A DNA stretch of 64,000 nt from Monomorium pharaonis (lineage: Eukaryota > Arthropoda > Insecta > Hymenoptera > Formicidae), in the NCBI RefSeq assembly GCF_013373865.1, contig NC_050471.1, forward strand, positions 4,110,501 to 4,174,500, given 5' to 3'. Position 1 is the first letter of the stretch, and each line of letters opens with the position of its first letter. The notes under the pieces are model-generated. The model was given only the letters and a program-made list of their open reading frames with translations. It was not told the DNA's origin and made no database searches. Below, in pieces: positions 42,061 to 52,762 of this stretch. The translations under genes and the position numbers were made by a program.

Positions 42061-43000
42061 CCCGATCAAATGTGCCATGCATGCAATTCTCTGGACTAGA
42101 AGGGATTTGAATTCAAGTCAAATTGATCGTGCAGTTTACGCCGAGCGCCCAGATAAATGTGCAGTGAAATCTCGATCCGACGCCGGAGTTCGTGCAGACA
42201 AGATAATATTTCATTTGCGCTTGTAATAAAAAAAAAATGAAAAAGAAGAAAATTATGAACTTTTCTCAGAATCTACGGAGAGCGACTGTAGTAGAGTTTT
42301 GCAAAAGAGCTGCGCAATAATGTAAGGACCGACTGTTTGTGTCGCACCTTGAAAATGGAACGAGGCCTAATTATCAGAAAATAAATAGTAAATTCTAAAA
42401 TGTGCAATATCTGCTGCAGATCTTCCAATGTAGTTTTTCGAAACGTAAAAAACTCTTACGGAACACAGTTAACAAGACATATAGTTATTCATATGTATGT
42501 GTGAGATTGCGGTATGTGTGTGTTAGAATGCTTTAATTAATTAACAGTAAATAAGGATAATTTTGATGCTACGTCAATTACGATTAGCGGTATAACAATC
42601 ACGATCATCACGGCAATTGCGATTGAATCCCGACCACATTTCGAAGAGAGCGTGTACCTCCCAAAAATCGAATCGTATAATAATATTTCGTGACAACTGT
42701 ACAATCCCGAACTACCTGCGATCTGCGATCTTACGAAATCCAAGGAAATCCGCCTTTCCTCTGCAATTCGTATTTCTAATAACCGTCGAAGGGCTGTAAT
42801 TAATAAGGTTCATAAATACTGTGATTCACGTAAGAACAGTTAGATAGACAAATTCGAAATAGATCGTAAAGGCGGTCCCGTTCCCTCAGCGGCATCTTGT
42901 CCCTTTCAAAGCGAACGATTCGACCATTTTCTCCCGTTGCTACTGTTAAAAATTATTATTATTACTGTTACTATGTCGTAGCTGTACTCTTGACTGCGCT
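42061..43000. other. Gene-free DNA
   Basis: No supported exon on either strand; mixed AT-rich sequence. Confidence 0.4.
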
Positions 43001-43045
43001 CGCGACGCATTCCCGGCGCATCGCGTGCGCCGAGAGTGCGTCGCG
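43001..43045. other. GC-rich perfect-type hairpin (20-bp stem, 5-base loop)
   Basis: 43001-43020 pairs with 43026-43045 around the loop TCGCG. By hand, 18 Watson-Crick pairs, one G:U and one C/A mismatch. The outer stem is CGCGACGCA / TGCGTCGCG and the inner stem CGGCGCA / TGCGCCG. It stands out because surrounding DNA is AT-rich. It is shorter than a usual insect microRNA precursor. Function unknown. Confidence 0.85.
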
Positions 43046-43711
43046 ACCCCGACTCGTTATCGTCATATATTAAGACTCACGAAATGGACGGCGCGCGCGT
43101 TGTGAGCTGTTGATATTTATTTTTTATACTTTTATACACACGCTGTTTATATATATATTTGAACGTCCCTACGTTATACCAATAAAATTTCTTTTCCCAT
43201 GTACAAAAGGCGAGTCCGTTACTCACATCGATCACCATGCGACCAAAACGAAAATTCCTTTTCAATGACTATTTTAATTGATTAATTTTGCGAAGATCTT
43301 TATCGCAATTTTGTGTATAATCGAAGATTTTTTTACTGTGTATACGCGTACATTTAAAAAATCCAAATTGGCAATTACGTCAAGATTATTGCGTCCCGTT
43401 GCAAAATAATTTTATTTAACTCTAAATTTGCATTTCATCGAGTATCAAAAATACTCACAGATGCATTACTGCATTTCATTTACAACAAACTGTTCTCTCA
43501 AAATAGCGATCGTGTAATTTTTTTCTTTATTAGGAAATGTGAAGAGTAAGAATTTTTACTGAAATTAATGGTGAAATTTTTCACTTTTTACGTTATTAAA
43601 AAACAAACAACACGGAGTTTAAAGAAACTATTTTATATTGTAAAATAGTTTGATTAAATTTTGTTAATTCTTATGTAATCAAATTTCTCAAAAAATTATG
43701 TTGTTTCACGC
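43046..43711. other. Gene-free AT-rich DNA
   Basis: Nothing is supported here beyond AT-rich sequence; no splice-linked open frame. Confidence 0.4.
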
Positions 43712-44202
43712 TTTGACTATAGAAGTATGGACTGCTAATTGCCTATCCCAGCAAAGGTTTTTGTGTAATGGAGATGAAACGCGCCCTCAATGTTAAACTG
43801 GCAGCAAATGGAAACATTAAGCAAAATTCCGATGGTAAATGATGAGGAAAAAGAGAGATAGAATGTGTCACTCGTCACTGTTTTATCAACTTCTTGCAAA
43901 TTACCGAATATGCATGAAAAAAATTAACGCAAATAAAGGCTGAATTAGTTTCATAAACATATATATTTTGCAGGTATTTGCGTTAATTTTTTTAAATGCA
44001 TATTCGGTAATTTGCAAGAAGTTGATAAAACAGCGACGAATGATACTGTCTCTCTCTCTTTCCTCATCTTTTACCATCGGGATCTGGCTTGATGTTTCCA
44101 TTTTCTGCCAGTTTAACATTGGGGGCGCATTTCATCTCCATTACACAAAAATAATTAGCAACCTAGACAATTAGCAGTCCGTACTTCTATAATCAAAGGT
44201 CT
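43712..44202. repeat. Long inverted repeat (~225-bp arms, ~38-base spacer)
   Basis: The left arm 43712-43936 is the reverse complement of the right arm 43975-44202 with scattered substitutions and small indels. Long exact blocks include GTTTTATCAACTTCTTGCAA and AATTACCGAATATGCAT next to the spacer, TGTGTAATGGAGATGAAA, and AATGTTAAACTGGCAG in the outer half. The whole locus would fold into one hairpin if transcribed. No long open frame spans it. It could be a MITE-type foldback or a hairpin-RNA (endo-siRNA) locus; no clear target-site duplication was seen. Confidence 0.85.
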
Positions 44203-44369
44203 GACAAGACTACCATGATTTTGAGAACAAATTCTAAAAGAAAATTCTCTTTATGCAAAAACAAAACACACACACAGAAAGAGAGAGAGAGGAGGGGGAC
44301 GCGCGCGCACCACACATACACCATTAACATTTCACACCTACCTTCTTTCGCCGCTGCAAGTCAAATTTC

Positions 44370-44880
44370 CGGTCCTGTTGCTTAATCCTTGGTCACTGGA
44401 TCCTCGGCTGATAAATCCTCTTTCACCGTGTGTCCTCGGTCACCCCGATGTCCACGAATCTCACTCTCCTTCTCTGGAATTGTCGCGAATGTCCCGAGCG
44501 TCCCCCCTCCCTCCCCACTCCGATCGGCGAAGCGCGGTCTTTCGCGCCCGAACGAGAGTTCCGGCACAATTTCCGCAGAAACTTTCAACTCACCTCGATC
44601 TCTACGCGACAACTCGACCTGCGAACGTTCCCCATGTACGTACGGCGTCTCCCAGACCGCGAAACCCGACGATGCTGCGACGAAACGTACGCGATCGCAC
44701 CGGTGGCCGTTACGCGCCCGCGGAACTCGAATCGTCGAATCACAGCAATGGCGGCTCCTACGTAATTGGTGCAGTGAAGTGGCCGTGAGGGCGCGAATCT
44801 CGATCTGAAAATTTTCAAAGTAGTCGTTAGTGCACACTCTGGCCGCATTCGCTTCGGTGTTCACGGCGCTCATACACATT
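44370..44880. promoter_or_regulatory. CpG-rich island containing the ATGGCGGC word
   Basis: A ~500-base CpG-rich block with open frames in several frames at once, which reflects composition. The plus strand carries AGCAATGGCGGCTCC (near 44747), a word frequent around animal start sites. A minus-strand ATG at 44873 opens a frame of 165 codons counted from an earlier in-frame ATG, with no recognised motif. Best read as a promoter-type island without an identified gene. Confidence 0.3.
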
Positions 44881-45639
44881 ATTTCTCCTTACTTAAAACT
44901 TGACGAACAAGAATGAAATGATGCTTAAGGCACTGTGCATGCCACAAAATTATAATAAATAAGACAGCCCGTGTTCACACATCTGCAAATGTCTCGTGCA
45001 GCGCGTGACACAGATCGAATCACGAAAATGCAACAAAGTAAAGACATTTGCATGTACAATTTCCGTAATCGTAATCGTGAGATTTCGACCAATCATATTG
45101 CTCAAATCAGCCGTAACTGACAGAATTAACCAATCATATTGTTCAATTTCTTACGGTAACGATTACAGAAATGTAGTTGCAATGGCCTTAATATGGAATA
45201 ACTAAAATGATTACGATTACGACAAGTGCGTCACGCACTGAACGAAATCGCGTACGAAGACGCTCAGAATTGAATAATGCAATAAAATTTCAAAACACCT
45301 GACATTCACAGAACGATTATCATTCGCCTCCTTCAGATCGCGACGTTCATAAAGGCTCGGAAAATAGAACTGACGCCGGAAAGAGGATACTTTTCTCTTT
45401 CTACGTGAACATTTATTCGCATTACAAATCTCGTTGTCAATTGTCCGACAGAGAAACCGTGCGAAAAGCACCGACGTACATATACAAAGCGAGAAGCATC
45501 AGAAAGATCGTCGTTGAAATAATAGTAGCTAATTGGTTAAACAGTCTCTTTCCAAGTTCGTAATATCGCGAAAGGATCTCGCCAACGCGAATTAATTTAG
45601 AACAAGTGACCTTTCGCGAGTCACATAGATTTCACCGAT

Positions 45640-46020
45640 ACGGAAGTAACATTTAGATCTGTCCGCTTAACCTGTTTGTCGCAAAAAGTTGAGCTGTGAA
45701 CGAGTCTATTTGCCACGGTGACCAACGACTGCGCGCGAGGCCGCGGCGCAACGACCGAGACTTTTGTTCGTTCGACTCGGATAATGTTGGCAGCGCCGGG
45801 TAACCTCATTTCCGCGTGTGTCTAACGCCTATTGTGACAGCTGTCATAGAAGAAGAGTTTATGCTGGTTGGGCTGTGATCGTGTGCCAGTCGCGTGTGTA
45901 AACAATCCTCTCGCCGCGGCCGTCCCGCGAAACAGTCTCGACTTCGCACCTCATCTCGATCCGCGACCCAAATCGTTTTCATTCTCTCGGCGTCTCGAGC
46001 GACAACACACACGGTGAAGG
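45640..46020 (+). promoter_or_regulatory. Promoter / 5' UTR of PDCD10
   Basis: A CpG-rich stretch with GCGCGAGGCCGCGGCGCAAC, immediately upstream of the PDCD10 start. No TATA box was seen, as expected for a housekeeping gene. An in-frame TGA lies one codon away from the ATG, fixing the start. Confidence 0.5.
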
Positions 46021-47514
46021 ATGACAATGGGCGATGAGACCCCGGTTACATCACTGGTTCTTCCCGTCATATTAAGGCCAATATTAACAAAGGTACACGT
46101 CGCCCAAGTACGTTCTCGTCCGGAAATCCTGCTTTTTTTACAAATAATATTCACATCCGCGCACAACGTCTCGTATTGAATAGTCGTCTTGAATATAGAA
46201 GTACGGATAGATGTGAAAAGAATTTTGAGCGCATTTACGCACAGAGAGTAATGTCTTGTACTGGGTTTTGCATTTTTCGGTAAAGGACTTCTCGTCAAGG
46301 ATATCTGTTGTACAGTACGTGGAATACGTGTTGAATTTTTTACAGCTGGAAAGACAAAATGTCATGGCAGCACAGACCCTACGCGCGGCTCTCTCGAAAG
46401 CAGAGAGTTCGCATCCTGGGATCACGTACGACTTGATTATGGGTATAATACGCAGAGCCGAGCTAAATCTTGATATGAACGAGAGTGTCTTACGACTACA
46501 AGGTGCTGCTTCTGATTACGATGGTAAGATATAGAAATTACTGTGTTGACAGTTAAAACCTATCTCAGCTATTCTACTCTATTGTATTTTATTTATTGTT
46601 AAATTTGAGTTAAGTCAATGACATTTTACCTTTGGTTTGCAGTCGTGGAGTATCGTTCGGCACGTTCAGAAGATGCATTCCAAGAACTGAATCGTAAATC
46701 AACTTCCTTGAAGAGAATACTTAGCAGAATTCCTGATGAGATCACGGACAGGAAGACTTTTCTAGAGACAATCAAGTTTGTTTAACACTCATAATGGCAA
46801 ATTTTATATGAACATCTTGGTGATTGGATATTTACACAAAAACTTAACTTCACAAATGTTTTCATTATAAATACAAAAATTTAAAAATAACAATTAAATT
46901 TTAATATAATGAAAAAAGAATCCACAAATTTTGTTTGTGCTATGTCTAATCACTAGAATGTTTATTTTGTACAAAATGTATATCTTTATCAACTGTATCT
47001 TCTTTCTTTCAGAGAAATTGCGAGTGCAATAAAGAAACTTTTAGATGCTGTGAACGAAGTTACTGCATTTATACCCAGCTCAGCTGGTAAACAAGCCTTA
47101 GACCAACGCAAAAGAGAATTTGTGAAATATAGTAAAAGGTTCAGCAACACATTAAAGGAGTACTTCAAAGAGGGACAGTAAGTACATAAGATTATCAGTT
47201 TGATTGGTCATTTGAATTATCTAATCAATAAATTAATAACAGAAAAAAATGCACAATAACTGTTCAGTAAGAAAATCAGTTTTGCAGCTTTTATAAGATT
47301 CTTTGATATTGATTTTTGTTTCTGTCAAAAATTTGTGCAAACCAATCATTAAAGAATCTTACAATAGTTACCAAGTTAGTTTTTCTGTTTACATCACATT
47401 TGTCGCAATAACAAAATATGTACTTGCAGAGCAAATGCAGTATTTGTGAGTGCACTGTACCTGATACATCAAACAAATATGATTATGCTCACGGTAAAGG
47501 ACAAATGTGAGTGA
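46021..47514 (+). CDS. PDCD10: Programmed cell death protein 10 / CCM3, complete, five coding exons
   Basis: Exons 46021-46092, 46346-46523, 46643-46775, 47013-47177 and 47430-47514 join in frame to 210 residues (human 212), each with GT donor and AG acceptor. An in-frame TGA just upstream fixes the ATG (MTMGDETPVT). Recognisable blocks are LERQNVMAAQTLRAALSKAE (N-terminal dimerisation helices), RILSRIPDEITDRKTFLETI, KEIASAIKKLLDAVNEV, REFVKYSKRFSNTLKEYFK and ANAVFVSALYLIHQTN (C-terminal FAT-homology four-helix domain). In animals the protein dimerises with GCKIII kinases and joins the STRIPAK phosphatase-kinase complex; in flies CCM3 acts with GckIII in tracheal tube growth. The extreme C-terminus (LTVKDKCE) diverges from vertebrates. 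It converges with ARPC5. Confidence 0.97.
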
Positions 47515-47742
47515 ACAATCTTACAATGAATTTCCAGTGTTGTATGTGATAATATCACAAGAGTCAGATAAATCTTAAATATTACAATCTGCATAACATC
47601 CTAATCTCACATATATATTCTATTATACAAGGAGCAATGATAGAACCTAAATATCCGGTATAGAGGATTTAATATTATTATGTTACCGTTAATCGGTTGC
47701 ACTAGTTTTTGTTATATATATATATAGAGAGAGATATAAAAT

Positions 47743-47748
47743 AATAAA
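47743..47748 (+). terminator. Poly(A) signal of PDCD10
   Basis: AATAAA about 230 bases past the PDCD10 stop, the nearest canonical signal on this strand. Confidence 0.5.
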
Positions 47749-48172
47749 GATGTTGGGGTATATTATACCACAAATTATATATTTATACTTTTATTTTGTG
47801 CCAACTCAAAAAACATATTAATTGTCAATTCTTATTGTAATGGTCAATAATAGCATGTATAAGAAAATGTTCAGGTGTGAAAACATTCTTATTGTTGTTA
47901 TATAAAAATAATATGTGGTATATGTTTTCTCTTATCTTGTCAGAAGGGTGTACAATATTAATAAAATACAAATTGAGAGATGACGTTAAAATTTCTTCTA
48001 ATAGTATTCAAGTTTAAAATTAAAAATGCATTTGAAAACTAAATGCTGTTGGATGCTCTTTAAGGAATTTCTGTAAACTTCTATTTACATTCTTTAGAAT
48101 AAAATAATGGCAAAGTGGAAGATATGATGAGACGGGAATTATTCCTCCAAATGTACAAGAAATAAAAATTAC

Positions 48173-48178
48173 TTTATT
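48173..48178 (-). terminator. Poly(A) signal of ARPC5
   Basis: TTTATT on the + strand (AATAAA on the minus strand) about 160 bases past the ARPC5 stop. With the PDCD10 signal, it leaves only about 400 bases between the two convergent transcripts. Confidence 0.5.
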
Positions 48179-48335
48179 GATAACAAATGTACACAAATTT
48201 GTTGTATTTCCCATATGGAAACTTGTGAATGGCTTGCCTATCTACATCCTCATCGCATTAACAATGACGATGAATAACAGTAAGAATTAATGGTAATTAT
48301 CATAATAAACGTGTTACTGCGAAGTATTCAAAACT

Positions 48336-49321
48336 TCAAGCCCGCTTACTGTCAGAGAATACACGGACGATGCAGCCAACACCGCTTACGTTAAATACCT
48401 TTTCATGCCAAAGTAACAAGTGACTACTGCTACCCTCCGTTGGGATTTCAAAACCTCGGTAAATATACTTCATTAGAACATCTACTAAGTCACGATCTAA
48501 TTGTGCTAAGCAATCATCCATTTGATTCGACTTTATACTTAGAAGCACCTTCTGTGTTAAGTTTCGTGCACTGTCCTGCAAATAGAAAGATACGTTTTAT
48601 ATTTGCATATAAACAAATTTACACTTGGTGAAATATACCATAACACTGAGCGAAGCGACGTTAGGAGCATGCTGGGTCAATCAAGTTAAATACGAAATAA
48701 TTTTTTTATGGATACATTGACTATACAAGAACATAAACATAAAACAGATTAAAATCGCGCAGAAAGATTCACTAATAAGATATAATATGCCCCATCAATC
48801 ATGGGCCTTCATCAAACGCTCAAAACCTTAGTTCCAACATGTAAATCTATTTACTTTAATGTAACACACATCTACTTTTCACAATTAATCTATACAGTTT
48901 TCCAATCCACGAGACCACTCCGCATTTAGCAAATCACAAAATCGCTTCACGACAGTGCAACAGATTCACCGTGAATCACCGTTGAGCATTTTGAGGTTAC
49001 CTTCACTTGCTGATTCTTGCACTCCAACGGAGCGGACTTTAATACCGATATTAGCGCTTCCGCGTTCTTACCCTTGATAATGGAGTTAAGGAAAATCAAA
49101 TTAAATGTGTTCCTAAAAAATAAACGGTCTACCAAACGCTAAAGCTTTGCAAAAGGATATTGGCTAAGAAGTGTCAAAATCTCGTTCTCGTCCGGCCCGG
49201 TGGGCGCACCTACGCCGCCGTCCGCGTCCTCCTCTTTGAAATTGTTGTCGCTGTACTGATCCACGTCGATCTTGCGGAACGCGGACGCCGAGGTGTCCTT
49301 TTTGCCGTCGTTCCTCGACAT
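48336..49321 (-). CDS. ARPC5: Arp2/3 complex subunit 5 (p16-ARC), complete, three coding exons
   Basis: On the minus strand, exons 49321-49161, 49073-49001 and 48575-48336 give 157 residues (family ~151). The N-terminus MSRNDGKKDTSASAFRKIDV has the family FRKxDVDxY motif, then an acidic loop (KEEDADGG) and GPDENE. Exon 2 gives GKNAEALISVLKSAP...KNQQVK. Exon 3 carries LDRDLVDVLMKYIYRGFE, LLLWHEKVFNVSGVGCIVRV and a short basic end. The product is the smallest subunit of the actin-nucleating Arp2/3 complex. Exon 2 to 3 uses AAG|GTAACC and TGCAG|GAC. Intron 1 lacks a usable GT donor and looks U12-type (see that feature). The lack of a GT-AG pair could make standard predictors skip exon 1 or mis-join it. 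Confidence 0.96.
49074..49160 (-). other. Putative U12-type AT-AN intron in ARPC5
   Basis: This 87-base intron begins ATATCCTTTT, matching the minor-spliceosome donor consensus. It contains TTTTCCTTAACT, matching the U12 branch-site consensus, 11 bases before the frame-preserving 3' end. The exons it separates are certain from ARPC5 homology (SQ|GKN). The only frame-preserving 3' boundary with that donor ends in AA (TTATCAA|G), giving AT-AA termini. Ending at the adjacent AG would break the frame. A one-base assembly error here could hide a conventional AC or AG. Confidence 0.8.
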
Positions 49322-49699
49322 CTCGGCTACGGCTACGTTTCCTGCGCGTGAACGCCCGGCTTATCGAACAGCGACGGAGTCTCGCCCACGGCGGCCACGA
49401 CACTCTCGGACTGCTCGGTGGTGCTCGGCAGCACTCGGCACTACTCGGACTGTGCTATGATTCCGAGCGTAGTCGTCGTAGTCGAACGCACGAAGCTCAC
49501 GCCAGAGAGGAAAAAGATAATATGGCAGAAAAGCGCCAAGAATCGTTTGATTTGAATGCGCACGTCGAGGCACACTGAACAGAAGTAATTCGCTCCCCGA
49601 GTTTTGTATCTCTGTAGTATGATTGCGCGACAACTTGTAAAGTTTCACTATTAACACGATCGACATTCTACCGAACGGATTGCGTATCCTCCTCGAGCG

Positions 49700-50790
49700 A
49701 ATACGCGCACACGAAAACTTTGCTCGGAACGAAAATCAACATGGCACGAAAGTGGCGTGACGACACGTAACTTCGTGAGAACGCAGGCCGAGGAAAGCGG
49801 TTGAATGAAAATTACGCGTCGAGATACAACGAACGGAGACACAAATTCGAGAATTTTCTATGCTCGCACGACGACTAGTAGCGCTTCACTGGCACTCGCG
49901 ATATACCAAACGTATCCCCTTCGAGCAAACACTTCACTCGAAACCGAAGGCAAACGCACGATGCCGCGATTTGTACACGAATACGATCTCTGCGTACGAT
50001 CTCACATGGCTCGCGTATCGTTTGTTAGTACGACGGCACTTTCAACACAGTACTTGCACAACATCGCACAGTTCAATTCTGAATACGCGAGACACGCACG
50101 TAGTCGACAGAGCGTCTGATGCGTCTGACCGGCGGCGCTGGAGCGGCGTACGTGACTGGGGAGCGCGGAGCAACGGAGCAACGGAGCAACATGGCGGCAG
50201 CGGCGCAGGCGCGACGAGTGGCGCCGACTAGCGCCGAGTACCGCCGAGTTTGCCGGCCAACGGTCACGTATACGTCCCGTACGCTGCTGCCGCCATGTTA
50301 CCTCGCGTTCCAGCATCGGTGAGGACGCTTTGTCGACTCCGTGCGTGTCTAGCGTATTTAGAATTCATTGTGCGCAGGTACGGTGTTGTGTTGTGCCGTC
50401 GCGCTACAGACGATCTGCGAGCCATATAACGTAACAGAGGTATTCATGTGTAAAGCGCGGCATCGTGCGTTTGCCTTCGGTTTCGCGTGTGCATTCGAGC
50501 AAAAAGTATTTTTGCTCGAAGGGGATACGTTCGGTATCGCGAGTGCCAAGTGAAACGCTGCTAGTCTTGTGATCATACGAGAAGATTCTCAAAGTGAATT
50601 GCTTCGTCTCGATATTCGTTGTGTCTCGGCATGTGCATTCGGTCGTTTTGAAACGATCGCTTTTCTCGAATTGCGTTTCACGACATTCCGTGACTCGTCA
50701 CACCACTTTCCCGCTGTCATCTTCGCTTCTATTGGTCAAACGTTCCGTTTTTCTCAGAAACTTTCGTGCATTCCGCGAATTGTGTTATGG
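49700..50790. repeat. Large imperfect inverted duplication upstream of ARPC5
   Basis: The left arm (~49700-50200) and right arm (~50285-50790) are diverged reverse complements. Anchors include a 30-base exact pair (49939-49968 with 50456-50485), the pair 49881-49906 / 50534-50558, and ACATGGCGGCAGC (near 50188) against GCTGCTGCCGCCATGT (near 50283). Farther out, GAAAGTGGCGTGACGA in the left arm matches the complement of TCGTCACACCACTTTC in the right. The region is CpG-rich and lies between the ARPC5 start and a candidate + strand 5' UTR exon, so it may be a duplicated bidirectional promoter. Transcription through it would form a long hairpin RNA. No protein frame explains it. Confidence 0.85.
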
Positions 50791-50799
50791 TATCGATAG

Positions 50800-51292
50800 T
50801 GCTGATGCAATAACGGACGATACGTGAACTTGTGGAATTGATTGTATTCGTTCAGGAAGTGCAGCATCATGTGCTCGTCGCATTGTTTTCGTGTCATAAA
50901 CTTTTCGTGTACACGTACTCGGTCCAAAAGGACAAGCTGAAGTGCCGCGGGTGTTTTACTCGCGTTCGTGTGCGATTTATTCTCGGAATACCGAGTAATT
51001 TTTATCGACGTATTTTCGCGAGTGAATCTGGTGTAAAGGTTATGAAAAAGAAAACAGTCGCATCATCGTTTCGTGTGGGAACACATTTCTTCCCGTTGTC
51101 TTTACGTTTGAAAATGATAATGAAGTGATCGTCGAGAGTGTCGTACAAAGTATCGCAGATTTTGCATTCCAGTTATTATAAGAAATCTTGCACGAATATC
51201 ACAAAGGAGCAACGATAAGGCAAAATTCAAAGGGACGAGGAGGAGAAAAAGACTTAGGAAAAAGCATCAGGCATCGGCGGAGCAACCCATGA
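50800..51292 (+). other. Candidate 5' UTR exon ending with ATG|A next to a strong donor
   Basis: CpG-containing sequence continues right of the inverted duplication and ends in AGCAACCCATGA|GTAAGTAAT. The donor GTAAGT is near-perfect, and an ATG lies four bases before it (51289-51291), as in genes whose first coding exon is only the start codon. From 51293 on the sequence is AT-rich. No acceptor exon could be matched, so the partner may lie beyond the window. Inference from the donor and composition only. Confidence 0.35.
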
Positions 51293-52550
51293 GTAAGTAA
51301 TTTATTATTGATTTAGAAAATTTAAAAAAATTATTTTTTATGTAATTATTAAATTTTCTTTTTTAATTTATATCTAAACATTTTTGTAGATGTTTTATTT
51401 TTAAGTATATTTAATGAATAAAAATTGAACACGTACACGTAATAAGCAATACAATTATAAGTACAATAAGTATATTTAATGCATAAATAAAAATTGAATA
51501 CGTACACGTATTCAATTTTTATTTATTCATTAAATAGATATTGTTTGAAATATTGATTGAGAATTTTTTTAACTTGTACATTTTCATATGTTACAGATTT
51601 ATGCAGATCAACTCCGTTGTTGCGCATCAGTGTTGGCAAGTCAAATCATTTTTATCTTAAATTAAGACAAATTTATACATGAAAACTATATCATATATAT
51701 CGGAGAAAAGTCTGAGAGTAATTCATATTGTCTACATAAAAAAGATTTGTATAAACTTAACATAAATAATATATCAATAATCTATGTGGATGTAATCTTG
51801 AAAAAAGACCTATTACAGAAAGATCTGATTTTGTTATATTAAGAAAAGCAAAATAGACACAATTTCTTATCATTTTAACATTTCTTATTATAGCATATTG
51901 AAATTTGTGAACAACTGATGATTGAAAATTATTCTTTGACACTTGATAATGTAAAAAGCAATTTTTACCAACTGATTTTGTTTTATTAAATTAAAATATT
52001 TCTAGTAAATAGAAAAATAACGTCAAATATATAAGATTATAAGATTATTTTACAGTAATAAACTAGATTGTTGAAAAGTTTATACAAATTTACATTTAAT
52101 TATTAAATATCATCTAATATGATCTACAGTGTGTAGATAAAATTTATTTTTTTAATATATACACAATACATACTGAAGCAACGTCGAACTTGATAATTTT
52201 ATATTTGATGTTGCAAAGTCTATTTTATTGTTATAGAATGATTAACCGAACGTGTTGTATTTTCGATTTTACCAAGAGGTAAATTTTATCAAGTTTTATC
52301 GTACTTTTGCATGTTACGAAAAGATGGCACTGTTAAAATGTACCAGACGTTCGATTTCTCATTAATCACACATGTACGTTTAACATCGTGGTTTTAATCA
52401 TTTTATTTTTTTTCAATGTTATTTTTGATTATGAATTTTAACTAAATATTTTTAGTGGCTTTTGAGTACATGAGGAATGATATTTAACGCGTATGATGAT
52501 ATCTTAAGGTAAAGCTTTGAAAACAGAATAGTTAAAATTAAGATAAAACT
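51293..52550. other. AT-rich DNA, possible intron, with a short palindrome
   Basis: No exon is seen. 51483-51503 and 51506-51526 are exact 21-base reverse complements around AC, centred on ACGTACACGT; a related half-copy lies at 51413-51452. The rest is low-complexity A/T. Confidence 0.5.
51483..51526. repeat. Perfect 21-bp-arm palindrome
   Basis: The left arm contains AAATAAAAATTGAATACGT and the right arm its exact complement, with only AC between. It would extrude as a cruciform or fold as a tight RNA hairpin. Confidence 0.9.
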
Positions 52551-52654
52551 AAAGAGGAGAGCGAGCAGAGCGAGGAGCGAGAGAGAGAGAGAGAAGAGAG
52601 AGGAGAGCAGAGACTGAGAGAGGTTATGGAGAAGGAGAGGAGGAGTAGAGAAGA

Positions 52655-52691
<37 letters not shown>

Positions 52692-52726
52692 TGAGAGTAG
52701 AGAGAGACGAAGATGAGAGAGAGAGC

Positions 52727-52762
<36 letters not shown>

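Noticed and set aside
44382..44879. Overlapping open frames of 110-165 codons on both strands
   Set aside because: The frames coincide with a CpG-rich island where stops are rare; none shows a recognisable motif. Annotated as a possible promoter island instead.
50190..50321. A + strand frame starting MAAAAQARR in the centre of the inverted duplication
   Set aside because: The ATGGCGGC start is mirrored on the other strand by the palindrome, and the frame is short with no motif; more likely leader sequence or a uORF.
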